NCBI GenBank assembly: GCA_034659475.1
Contig: JAYEHK010000118.1
Span: 1-39,971 of the forward strand
Length of the DNA: 39,971 bases
Reading direction: 5' to 3'
Source: JAYEHK01 sp034659475
GTDB lineage: Bacteria > Bacillota > Syntrophomonadia > Syntrophomonadales > Syntrophomonadaceae
Both the position numbers and the translations under genes were made by a program. Shown piece by piece: positions 8,742 through 16,922 of the stretch (position 1 is its first letter; every line of letters begins with the position of its first letter). The notes beneath the pieces are model-generated. The model did no database searches, had not been told where the DNA came from, and saw only the letters and a list, made by a program, of their open reading frames with translations.

Positions 8742-8771
8742 AAGAGACCCTTCAATACTGAAAGGTCTCTT
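8742..8771 (-). terminator. Terminator of the first SNF transporter gene
   Basis: The arms AAGAGACCCTTC and GAAAGGTCTCTT pair with one mismatch, and on the minus strand seven T follow. A near-identical hairpin ends the second SNF gene at 14034-14063. The + strand also carries a T-run (8773-8780), so it may act in both directions. Confidence 0.85.
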
Positions 8772-8814
8772 CGTTTTTTTGCTATTACACGCGCTATGCT
8801 TTGTTATTGAATCC

Positions 8815-10158
8815 TTATTTAGGCATTAATCCGACCACAAAGATTACAGCGATTGCAAGAGGAGCAACGTATTTGATCAGGAAATTCCAAACCGGTGCAT
8901 AGGACCACTGCAGTTTTCCACCGTTGGTGATTTCCTCGTCGGCTTTTTCCGTACCCCAGACCCAACCAACAAATATACATAAAAGCAGTCCGCCGAGCGG
9001 AAGCATAATGTTACTGGTCAGGAAGTCCATTGCATCAAAGAAGCCCAATCCCATCCACAGGTGGATGCCAGACCATGCACCCATTGACATAGAGGCAGGG
9101 ATGGCGAAAATAATAATGCCCAGTATCGTTAAAGAAGTAGCCTTCACTCTTGCCATCTTCTTTTCATCAATCAGCCAAGCTACACAAGCCTCAACCAGAG
9201 AGATGGCAGAAGTAATCGCTGCAAAAAGAACCAACAGGAAGAAGATAATTCCGAACAGTTGACCGGCAGGCATCTGTGAGAATACAGCCGGCAGGGTAAT
9301 AAACACAAGGCCGGCACCCTGGCTCGGTTCAAAGCCAAACGCAAATACAGCTGGAATGATGGCCAGACCAGCCATGATCGCAACAAACGTATCCAGGAGA
9401 GGAATCGTCCATCCACTCTTGGCAAGATCAGCTTCTTTGTCCACATAACTACCATAGGTAATCATCGCACCCATGCCCAGACTCAAAGAGAAGAAGACCT
9501 GCCCCATCGCTGCCAGGAATCCGGCCCCTGTAAACTTGGAGAAGTCAGGTGCAAAGAGCCACTTGATACCTTCCGCTGCGCCAGGCAGTGTCATGGAACG
9601 AATCGCCACAATGATGATGAATAAAAATAATAACGGCATAAGTATTTTGTTGGCTTTTTCAATTCCGCCGCTGATGCCGCCAATAACAATGACAAAACAA
9701 ATGACCATAAAGACCAGCATGTAAATAAGCGGAGAAGCCCCAGCACCAATAAAGCCACCAAAAGCGGCTCCCAGAGCAGCCGGATCATTTGATGATAATG
9801 CGCCAGTCGTCATATCAACCAGATATTTAATAACCCATCCACCCACAACACTGTAATAAGACATGATCAAGAAAGCGGTGAGAATGGCCATGCCACCAAC
9901 CCACGCCCATTTTTCCTTAACCTTCTTGTAGGCTCCGTACGCGTTTAACTGGGTATGTCTTCCAAGGGCAATCTCGGCAATCATAACCGTAACGCCCAGG
10001 AAAAGCAGAATGAGCAGATACGTTACAACAAATGCTCCTCCGCCATTTGCTCCGGTTATGTACGGGAATTTCCACAGATTTCCCAATCCAACTGCAGATC
10101 CGGCTGCTGCTAAGACAAAACCGAAACTGGACATCCATTGTCCTCTACCATTTTCCAT
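8815..10158 (-). CDS. Na+-dependent transporter, NSS/SNF family (copy 1)
   Basis: A 447-residue membrane symporter of the neurotransmitter:sodium symporter family (LeuT, TnaT), which imports amino acids with Na+. The N-terminal half-helix GFVLAAAGSAVGLGNLWKFP (about 11-30) is the unwound TM1 that binds Na+ and substrate, followed by the NGGGAF turn. About eleven or twelve hydrophobic segments span the chain. ATG 10158 follows AAGGAG with normal spacing. It is nearly identical along its whole length to the copy at 14102-15445, and the leader and terminator are also duplicated. Because a tryptophanase relic lies close by and SNF transporters such as TnaT import tryptophan, an aromatic amino acid substrate is plausible but inferred. 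Confidence 0.92.
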   Translation of the reverse strand: MENGRGQWMSSFGFVLAAAGSAVGLGNLWKFPYITGANGGGAFVVTYLLILLFLGVTVMIAEIALGRHTQLNAYGAYKKVKEKWAWVGGMAILTAFLIMSYYSVVGGWVIKYLVDMTTGALSSNDPAALGAAFGGFIGAGASPLIYMLVFMVICFVIVIGGISGGIEKANKILMPLLFLFIIIVAIRSMTLPGAAEGIKWLFAPDFSKFTGAGFLAAMGQVFFSLSLGMGAMITYGSYVDKEADLAKSGWTIPLLDTFVAIMAGLAIIPAVFAFGFEPSQGAGLVFITLPAVFSQMPAGQLFGIIFFLLVLFAAITSAISLVEACVAWLIDEKKMARVKATSLTILGIIIFAIPASMSMGAWSGIHLWMGLGFFDAMDFLTSNIMLPLGGLLLCIFVGWVWGTEKADEEITNGGKLQWSYAPVWNFLIKYVAPLAIAVIFVVGLMPK

Positions 10159-10373
10159 CTTACCATACTCCTTTTTACTAAAATCGTTTTTGTCACTTCA
10201 TTTAACCAGACTGCGTTTCCTGGGTATACAGTGACAAGCCTGTATTTAATGTCCTGTTTTAGGACGTGATACGAGGGTTACAAACAACCTGTCCTACAGA
10301 TATCCGAAAATATCACATCATTTTATATTATTAAATCGAATAGTGTAAGACGGTAAGTTTGTTCTCTATTATA
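10159..10373 (-). promoter_or_regulatory. Conserved promoter and long leader of SNF copy 1
   Basis: On the minus strand a TATAAT -10 (10368-10373) lies 18 nt from a weak -35, TTACAC (10392-10397). A ~200-nt untranslated leader follows. It matches the leader of the second SNF gene along its length, including a GTCCT...AGGAC hairpin (about 10252-10266) and a CCAG...CTGG pair (about 10206-10223). Conserved hairpins in a long leader suggest post-transcriptional control, possibly a riboswitch. It fits no riboswitch class I recognise and has no T-box sequence. Confidence 0.5.
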
Positions 10374-10557
10374 GCCAAAATGTTTTCAGTTGTGTAACTT
10401 TTTTTACAAAAATATGTATTATTTGTTTTGACCAAATTAAAATCTGCTGCTGATTGTCGGTAAAAACTGCGACAAAACAGCATCCTTACACGAGAGAGAG
10501 CGTATTTTTGAATTTCGAACATTTGCTCTGAATTCAACAAATACGCTCACTTTCATC

Positions 10558-11763
10558 TTATAGAATTTCCTCAAATAACTGATAGACCAATTCGTTGAAA
10601 ATTTCTTCCCGGGCTGCCAGCGGCGCAATTCGTGTACGCTTGAGTAAGGCAGGCAGGCCCAGACGTACCCTCCCACGGTGTGGTATATAATGATGTTTTA
10701 CAGCAGCAATGAATTCGTCAATCGTATATATCTTAAAACGATCAACCTGATAACGGTGGGCCACCTGTTCAAGGAGAAGCAGGGAGATTTCCCGATAATC
10801 TGCATGACGTTCAATATTCAACATATCCGTTAACCGCGGAATAATCTGTTCAAACAGCATACGCCGGTAAGGAAGTTCTTTGAATCCAAGCAGGCTACCG
10901 ATATAACATACTTTTTCTTTCGGTAAATGCATTAAAATCTCTAAAAAATATTCCTCTTCTCTGTCTGGAATCAGATAATATCGGTTACCCGCCAAGCCCT
11001 GAAATACTTTCAAGGTATCAAAATAGCCCATTTGAAGGTTTTTGTTAGCGCGAGCGCGATCAAAATCCATAATTCCCCCCAGGTCTTCCCCAGGGGCTAT
11101 GGTGTGAATGGTAAGACCCTTGCGATCTACTCTCCTGTGCCTGCCTGGGCCATAGGTTCGGACCACAATGATTTCGGTATAGCCTTTACCCAGCAGCATA
11201 TTGATGGGTAGATTGTCATGGAACCCTCCATCAATAAAACGCTTTCCGTCCATACGTTCCATTTTAAACCCCGGAAAAGCTGCACTGGCCACCAGATAGT
11301 CCACCAGATGCCCTTCCGGAATATCCTTCACGAAAAGTTCCAGTGGTTTTAAATCAGAAATCGATACGGTAACAATGCCCAGGTCTATCTTTGACTGTCG
11401 AATTTTTTCTTCATCAATGTTTTCATTTAAAAGGGTACGCAGTGGGCTGATATCCACGCCCCCTTCTCCCACTATCTCCGTAAAGCGCTTCATATAATAT
11501 GGTAAATGGCTGGTGTTAAACCGCATCTCCCGCAGTTCATTCAGCCGTTCTTCATCAACATCCACAACCTGGGATGGGCTGATGTTTGCCCACATTTCAT
11601 ATGCTTTGCCCACTTCTCCCTGTACAATCATGGCTCCATTCAGTGCACCAATAGAGGTCCCCGTGATCGCACCAATCTCAACCCCCAGTTCCTGCAAGGC
11701 CTTACACGCACCAATATGATATGCACCTCTTGCCCCGCCACCTTCTAACACCAGTCCGTACAC
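10558..11763 (-). CDS. Patatin-like phospholipase (RssA family)
   Basis: Serine acyl hydrolase with the Ser-Asp dyad of patatins, acting on phospholipids or other esters. Seen are the oxyanion loop LEGGGARGAYHIG at the N-terminus, the nucleophile elbow GTSIG (Ser about 37) and the DGGFHDNLP motif containing the catalytic Asp. The ~170 residues after this domain have no motif I know. There is no signal peptide, so it should be cytoplasmic. I prefer GTG 11763 (401 aa): GGAGGG lies 6 nt upstream of it but directly touches the ATG two codons earlier. It sits between the duplicated SNF transporters and upstream of nothing obvious, so its role there is unclear. Confidence 0.88.
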   Translation of the reverse strand: MYGLVLEGGGARGAYHIGACKALQELGVEIGAITGTSIGALNGAMIVQGEVGKAYEMWANISPSQVVDVDEERLNELREMRFNTSHLPYYMKRFTEIVGEGGVDISPLRTLLNENIDEEKIRQSKIDLGIVTVSISDLKPLELFVKDIPEGHLVDYLVASAAFPGFKMERMDGKRFIDGGFHDNLPINMLLGKGYTEIIVVRTYGPGRHRRVDRKGLTIHTIAPGEDLGGIMDFDRARANKNLQMGYFDTLKVFQGLAGNRYYLIPDREEEYFLEILMHLPKEKVCYIGSLLGFKELPYRRMLFEQIIPRLTDMLNIERHADYREISLLLLEQVAHRYQVDRFKIYTIDEFIAAVKHHYIPHRGRVRLGLPALLKRTRIAPLAAREEIFNELVYQLFEEIL

Positions 11764-11856
11764 GATCATCCCTCCGTAATCAAAAGCAAAATGCTTTGCT
11801 ATTCTGTATTTTTTAGCATATACAATCCCAGTCCTTCACGCAACCCGGGACAAAAA

Positions 11857-11885
11857 CAGCCTGTCCTCCGAAAAAGAACAGGCTG
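11857..11885 (-). terminator. Terminator of the acyl-CoA ligase gene
   Basis: CAGCCTGT pairs with ACAGGCTG (8 bp). On the minus strand TTTTTG follows. It lies 17 bp beyond the ligase stop and before the patatin-like gene, so the two are probably separate transcripts. Confidence 0.75.
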
Positions 11886-11901
11886 CTGTATGAAATTCTA
11901 A

Positions 11902-13842
11902 TTATTTGTAGAGTTCTTCGATTTCTTTGCTGAAGTTCTTCAGGATGACTCTATGTTTATTTTTTAATGTCGGAGTGATTTCATCCAGTGTATCCAGGAA
12001 ACGTCGATTGGCAATATGGTATTTTTTTATCTGTTCGTAGCCTTCCAGTTCAGCATTGGCCTCTTCGATGTCTTTATCAATCAATTGTTTTAATTCAGGA
12101 CTCCTGGCAATATCATCTCCAACCTGGGCAATGATCTTCAGGCCTTCATCACCAGTCCATATAATTTTTGATTCATCCACTTCTACGCCAGCAGCTTTAA
12201 GCATCGGGATGACGACTTCAAACTTGGGCACGACCAGTGCGCCAACAAATTTACGCTCATCTGCTACGGCACAGATCTGTTCAATATAATGCGCTGTTGA
12301 GAAACGGTTTTCCACCTTCGCACGGGGAACGTTTTTGCCAGTATCCAGAACCATGATGCTCTTTTTGCGATCAATAATCTTGTAGTAATCGACACCCAGC
12401 TTTTTGTTATAAACCGTTGTAGCAATATCGCCGGTATGGAAAAATCCATCTTCATCAAAGGCTTCGGCAGTAGCTTCCGGGTTATTATAATAACCCTGGA
12501 ACAGCATCCCACCACGCACCAGAATCTCTCCATCTTGAGCCAGTTTTTCTTCTGCAAAATAGTTAGTGGAACCCATCGAGCCGGGTAATACCGCCTTCAG
12601 GTTACTTAAGTTCACAGCATTCATGGTTTCGGTTAGGCCATAGCCTTCACAAACACGGATCCCCATCGCCAGAAAAGCCTTACACAGATTAGCCGGCAAA
12701 CCTGCTGAAGCAGAGAATGACATCTGGAAATTGCCGCCCAACAATTGCCTTACTTTACTGAATACCGCGGCATCCGCCCATTCATATTCTTTGCACAGTT
12801 CATCTGGCAGACCCTCTTTTACATCGACATCTAATCCCATATCTATAAAGCCATCTTCATCTGAACGATATTCAATAACCCTGACGCCGATATCCATGGC
12901 TTTCTCAAAGGCGGCTTTCCCTTCCGGTGTTGCAGAAGCAACATCACGAATCGCCATATAGATTCGTTCAAAAATCCTGGGAACAGAACAAAACCAGGTT
13001 GGCTTAAAAATCTGTAAATCTTGCACCACCGTTTGCGGCTTCTCAGCATAAGCAATCGCACATCCCGCATTGAGGGATTGCATTTGCCCACATTGTCTCT
13101 CGTAGGTGTGTGAAAGCGGTAAAAATGAGAACAACACTCCATATTCATCAACCATACAATCATTATGCGTAAACATGTTATTATCCGCCTGGACGGCATA
13201 CATAAAGGAGGAATGCGTATGAATAGCACCCTTAGGATTACCGGTTGTACCTGATGTGTAAATAATACTAGCCATATCCCATACCTTGATTTCATCGCAG
13301 GCTTTTTCATAGCAATAGGGATTTTTAAAAAGATACTTTTTTCCCTGTTCCCGTACATCCTGGAGGTGGACAAACTTTGGATGATCGGGTACAGTACAGT
13401 TCTCCTCCATAATGATGACTTTTTCAAGCTGTGGCATCTGATCAAGTGCCCCCATGACCTTGCTGACACTCTCTTCATCTCTGACAAAGATTATTTTTGA
13501 ACCTGAATCATTCACGATAAACTGCATTTCATGGGCGGAAAAAGACGGATAGATTGTAACCGTTGCAGCACCCGCTCCCAAAATGGCAAAGTCAGACCAG
13601 AGCCACTGGGGACAATTATATGCCATAATTGCTGCACGATCCTGTTTGGTTACACCCAGAGATTGTAGTCCTGCAGAAAGATCACGCACGATCATCCCGA
13701 CCTCGGAAAAATTCAGAGAACTTGTTTCCATAGAACCTGGTGCAATTTTAAACCACTGGCATCGCCTTTCACCAAATTTGACAACGCTATCGTTAAACAT
13801 ATCCGGCAACGTACATATTTTCAACTGATCCCTCTTTATCAC
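11902..13842 (-). CDS. Long-chain fatty acid-CoA ligase (AMP-binding)
   Basis: A 646-residue ANL-family enzyme that activates a carboxylic acid as acyl-AMP and transfers it to CoA. The P-loop YTSGTTGNPKG lies near residue 193, the substrate/AMP motif GYGLTET near 400, HTGDIA near 470 and IDRKKSIMVLDTGKNV just after. The size and the long C-terminal part ending in NKHRVILKNF fit the COG1022 (FAA1-like) long-chain group. The start is GTG 13842 with GGGGG about 8 nt upstream. It is adjacent to the patatin-like lipase, which could release the fatty acid it activates. Chain-length preference cannot be read from sequence. Confidence 0.9.
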   Translation of the reverse strand: MIKRDQLKICTLPDMFNDSVVKFGERRCQWFKIAPGSMETSSLNFSEVGMIVRDLSAGLQSLGVTKQDRAAIMAYNCPQWLWSDFAILGAGAATVTIYPSFSAHEMQFIVNDSGSKIIFVRDEESVSKVMGALDQMPQLEKVIIMEENCTVPDHPKFVHLQDVREQGKKYLFKNPYCYEKACDEIKVWDMASIIYTSGTTGNPKGAIHTHSSFMYAVQADNNMFTHNDCMVDEYGVLFSFLPLSHTYERQCGQMQSLNAGCAIAYAEKPQTVVQDLQIFKPTWFCSVPRIFERIYMAIRDVASATPEGKAAFEKAMDIGVRVIEYRSDEDGFIDMGLDVDVKEGLPDELCKEYEWADAAVFSKVRQLLGGNFQMSFSASAGLPANLCKAFLAMGIRVCEGYGLTETMNAVNLSNLKAVLPGSMGSTNYFAEEKLAQDGEILVRGGMLFQGYYNNPEATAEAFDEDGFFHTGDIATTVYNKKLGVDYYKIIDRKKSIMVLDTGKNVPRAKVENRFSTAHYIEQICAVADERKFVGALVVPKFEVVIPMLKAAGVEVDESKIIWTGDEGLKIIAQVGDDIARSPELKQLIDKDIEEANAELEGYEQIKKYHIANRRFLDTLDEITPTLKNKHRVILKNFSKEIEELYK

Positions 13843-14033
13843 TATTAATCCCCCTTCGTAATATTTATTTACTAAATTGATTATATTCTATCATAAATAT
13901 TACGCTTTTCTCTGCAATTTTCCATATATATATTATTTTCCCTATCTCGTGACAAGGGGACACTTCACAAGGTAAAGGCCTTGTTGTCACAACCGCTGTT
14001 CTCGCATAAGTAAATATGCTTTCCACAAAGGAA

Positions 14034-14063
14034 AAGAGACCCTTCAAAACTGAAAGGTCTCTT
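14034..14063 (-). terminator. Terminator of the second SNF transporter gene
   Basis: Same arms (AAGAGACCCTTC and GAAAGGTCTCTT) as the terminator of copy 1 at 8742-8771. Flanking sequence differs, so the hairpin was part of the duplicated unit. The tail on the minus strand (TTCCTTTGTGG) is poorer in T. Confidence 0.75.
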
Positions 14064-14101
14064 CATTTTATTATGCTATTACCTGCGTTATTATTGAATC
14101 C

Positions 14102-15445
14102 TTATTTAGGCATTAATCCAACCACAAATATTACAGCGATTGCAACCGGAGCAATGTATTTGATCAAGAAATTCCAAACCGGTGCATAAGACCACTGCAG
14201 TTTTCCACCGTTGGTGATTTCCTCGTCGGCTTTGTCCGTACCCCAGACCCAACCAACAAATATACATAAGAGCAGTCCGCCGAGCGGAAGCAAAATATTA
14301 CTGGTCAGGAAATCGAACGTATCAAAGAATCCTTTGCCTGGCAGCAGGTGAATATCAGACCATGCTCCGAGTGACAGAGATGTTGGAATTGCAAAAATAA
14401 TAATTCCCAACACTGTTAATGCAGTTGCCTTCACTCTGTCCATTTGCTTTTGGTCTACCAACCAAGCAACGACAACCTCACACAGAGAGATTGCAGAGGT
14501 AATTGCGGCAAACAGAACCAGCAGGAAGAAAATAATCCCGAACAGCTGACCAGCCGGCATTTGCGAGAATACCGCCGGCAGGGTAACAAACACAAGACCA
14601 GCACCCTGACCCGGTTCAAAGCCAAATGCAAATACAGCTGGAATGATGGCCAGACCAGCCATGAACGCAACAAAGGTATCCAAAAGGGGAATCGTCCATC
14701 CACTCTTGGCAATATTCGTTTCTTTGTCCAGATAACTTCCGTAGGTGATCATGCAGCCCATGCCCAGACTCAAGGAGAAGAACACCTGCCCCATCGCTGC
14801 CAGGAATCCAGCCCCTGTAAACTTGGAGAAGTCAGGTGCAAAAAGCCACTTGATTCCTTCCGCTGCGCCAGGCAGTGTCATGGAACGAATCGCTACAATG
14901 ATGATAAATAGAAATAATAACGGCATAAGTACTTTGTTGGCTTTTTCAATTCCGCCGCTGATGCCACCAATAACAATTACGAAACAAATGGCCATAAAGA
15001 CCAGCATGTAAATAAGCGGAGAAACACTAGCACCAATAAAACCACCAAAAAAAGCTCCCAGGGCAGCTGGATCATTTACTGCTAATGCGCCGGTTGTCAT
15101 GTCAACCAGATATTTAATAACCCATCCACCAACAACACTGTAATAAGACATGATCAAAAACCCAGTGAGAACACCCATCGCACCAACCCACGCCCATTTT
15201 GCTTGAAGCTTCTTGTAGGCTCCGTACGCGTTTAACTGGGTATGTCTTCCGAGGGTGATCTCTGCAATCATAACCGTAACACCCAGGAACAGCAGGATAA
15301 GCAAATAGGTTATAACAAATGCTCCTCCACCATTTGCTCCGGCAATATACGGAAATTTCCACAAGTTCCCCAATCCAACTGCGGATCCGGCTGCTGCTAA
15401 AACAAAGCCAAAACTGGACGCCCATTGTCCTCTACCATTTTCCAT
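14102..15445 (-). CDS. Na+-dependent transporter, NSS/SNF family (copy 2)
   Basis: The second member of the duplicated pair, 447 residues when started at ATG 15445. That start has AAGGAGG 8 nt upstream and gives exactly the length of copy 1; a GTG 13 codons earlier is in frame but less likely. It has the same TM1 signature GFVLAAAGSAVGLGNLWKFP and NGGGAF turn. Most differences are conservative and clustered in loops (for example around residues 85-95 and 335-370), so both copies appear intact and functional. It is divergent from the tryptophanase relic, with its promoter only ~430 bp from that relic's start, which supports a tryptophan or aromatic amino acid symporter by analogy with TnaT. 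Confidence 0.92.
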   Translation of the reverse strand: MENGRGQWASSFGFVLAAAGSAVGLGNLWKFPYIAGANGGGAFVITYLLILLFLGVTVMIAEITLGRHTQLNAYGAYKKLQAKWAWVGAMGVLTGFLIMSYYSVVGGWVIKYLVDMTTGALAVNDPAALGAFFGGFIGASVSPLIYMLVFMAICFVIVIGGISGGIEKANKVLMPLLFLFIIIVAIRSMTLPGAAEGIKWLFAPDFSKFTGAGFLAAMGQVFFSLSLGMGCMITYGSYLDKETNIAKSGWTIPLLDTFVAFMAGLAIIPAVFAFGFEPGQGAGLVFVTLPAVFSQMPAGQLFGIIFFLLVLFAAITSAISLCEVVVAWLVDQKQMDRVKATALTVLGIIIFAIPTSLSLGAWSDIHLLPGKGFFDTFDFLTSNILLPLGGLLLCIFVGWVWGTDKADEEITNGGKLQWSYAPVWNFLIKYIAPVAIAVIFVVGLMPK

Positions 15446-15660
15446 CTTACCATCCTCCTTTTTAGTAGAATCGTTTTTCGCCACTTCACTTAACCAGATA
15501 GCATTTCCTGGCTATACGGTGACAAACCTCAATTTAATGTCCTGTTTCAGGACGTGATACGGGTATACACACGACCTGTCCTACAAATATCCGAAAATAT
15601 TACATTATTTTATATTATGAAATCGAATAGTGTAAGACGGCAAGTTTGTTCTCTATTATA
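15446..15660 (-). promoter_or_regulatory. Conserved promoter and long leader of SNF copy 2
   Basis: TATAAT (15655-15660) and TTACAT (15679-15684) sit 18 nt apart on the minus strand, as in copy 1. The ~200-nt leader keeps the same hairpins with mostly paired or loop substitutions. In the GTCCT/AGGAC hairpin (about 15538-15553) only the loop base differs between copies. Confidence 0.5.
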
Positions 15661-16092
15661 TCCAAAATGTTTCCAGTTATGTAATTTTTTTGCAAAAATA
15701 CTCATATTTGTTTTCAGGCAAATTACTGATTCCTGTCTCATTAACGAAAAAACTGTGACAAAACGGCATTCTCCTGTGTGAGCTCGCGATTTGTTGTTTT
15801 TTGATTTTCCAACATAACTTTTTTCTTGGTATTTCATAAGTATTCATATTTGCATCTTATAGAACAGCTCATTCTTTCTTCATTTGTGTGTTATTCAAAC
15901 TTTTGTAATTATTTTTTTGAAAAATTGAACAGCATGAAAACAAAGTTCTCCATTGGCACCAAAACCTCCGCCAATATTGTTTATTCTCCTTTGTTTTATA
16001 TACAAATCCTTGTAGTTGGTATACGCTGTATTTTAAATAGGGTTATACAAGTGTATTCTCGTCTAATAATATTAAATTGGAGGTAATGTGTA
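15661..16092. other. Divergent intergenic region between SNF copy 2 and the tryptophanase relic
   Basis: AT-rich, no gene. The part next to the SNF promoter continues the duplication up to about 15790. The short stretch CATCTTATAGAA (about 15852) also occurs at the 3' end of the patatin-like gene (about 10553), which hints that the duplicated block once extended into that gene. A GGAGG (16079-16083) before the relic's ATG is an intact ribosome-binding site. Confidence 0.5.
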
Positions 16093-16772
16093 ATGGCTAA
16101 AGCACGCAAAGCAGAACCTTTCAAGATTAAAATGGTGGAACCCATCAGGGTAGAGGTGCAGAGCAAGTCCTCTTTGGCTGCCTTATCAAACATCCAGGGC
16201 AATACACACTCAGCAATATGCATTTTAATACAACCAAGGCACATGTTGAAATGGCTGGCGCAAGGGCTGTTAACCTGATTGCTGAAAAAGCGTTCGACAC
16301 ATCCACATATGACCCCTTTAAAGGTGATTTTGATTTAATTAAACTTGAAAACTTTATTCAGGAACATGGTGCTGCAGAAGTTGCCTTTGTTTTAATTACG
16401 ATAACCTGTAATAGCTCTGGCGGACATGCCGTTTTTGTGGATGCGAAGAAGATGCTCCCCCACATTCCCTTCGATCAGTTCCCTGCCCAGGTACTGGCCA
16501 ACGCGCTGTATCTTGAATCAGGTGTGCGCAGCGTAGAGATCGGCTCCTTCCTCTTGGGCAGAGATCCGGATACCAACGAGCCACTGGAATCACCCCTTGA
16601 GTTGCTTCGCCTAACCATTCCCCGCCGTACCTATAAGAACAACCACATGGATGTCGTAGCCGATGGCTTAAGCTCGGTCAAGGAAATCGCGTCGCAACTG
16701 GTAGGATTGGAGTTCACCTATGAGCCTACCATCTTAAGACACTTTACCGCCCGTCTTAAACCGGTCAAATAG
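16093..16772 (+). pseudogene. tnaA: Tryptophanase relic with two internal deletions
   Basis: Remains of a pyridoxal-phosphate beta-eliminating lyase (tryptophanase/tyrosine phenol-lyase group). The start AEPFKIKMVEPIR matches the family N-terminus. In the next frame, THQGRGAEQ...IKHPGQYTLSNMHFNTTKAH follows directly (about 110 residues missing). After TCNSSGG the chain jumps to GGHAVFVDAKKMLPHIP, losing the middle of the protein, including the SAKKDA segment with the PLP-binding lysine. The C-terminus (VEIGSFLLGRDP, LLRLTIPR, FTYEPTILRHFTARLK) favours tryptophanase over tyrosine phenol-lyase. The first joint is also a frameshift. The longest open piece is 16218-16772. Promoter region and ribosome-binding site persist, so it may still be transcribed. 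Confidence 0.9.
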
Positions 16773-16833
16773 AATTTCGAACTATTCTTGGAATCCCCTG
16801 CGTACAATAAGCAAGGGAATTCAAACCAAAGAT

Positions 16834-16871
16834 AGAGCCATTTCGAGGTTATAACACCTAAAAACGGCTCT
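16834..16871 (+). terminator. Terminator after the tryptophanase relic
   Basis: AGAGCC pairs with GGCTCT and AGGT with ACCT around a TATAAC loop, giving an interrupted stem; CTCTTTAG follows. It lies between convergent genes and may serve the aldehyde oxidoreductase as well. Confidence 0.6.
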
Positions 16872-16922
16872 CTCTTTAGTCTACAATAGCAAATCAATAT
16901 GACTCCCCATCAATTTTGTTTG

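Noticed and set aside
10331..10540. Leader peptide gene upstream of SNF copy 1 (and 15610-15837 upstream of copy 2)
   Set aside because: The two ORFs come from homologous DNA but use different frames over most of their length, overlap the -10 boxes and have no ribosome-binding site. Conservation is at the nucleotide level.
13843..14033. Small RNA or regulatory hairpin in the acyl-CoA ligase upstream region
   Set aside because: Only a weak 6-bp stem (ACAAGG/CCTTGT) is present without a T-run or promoter match; it is too common to support a call.
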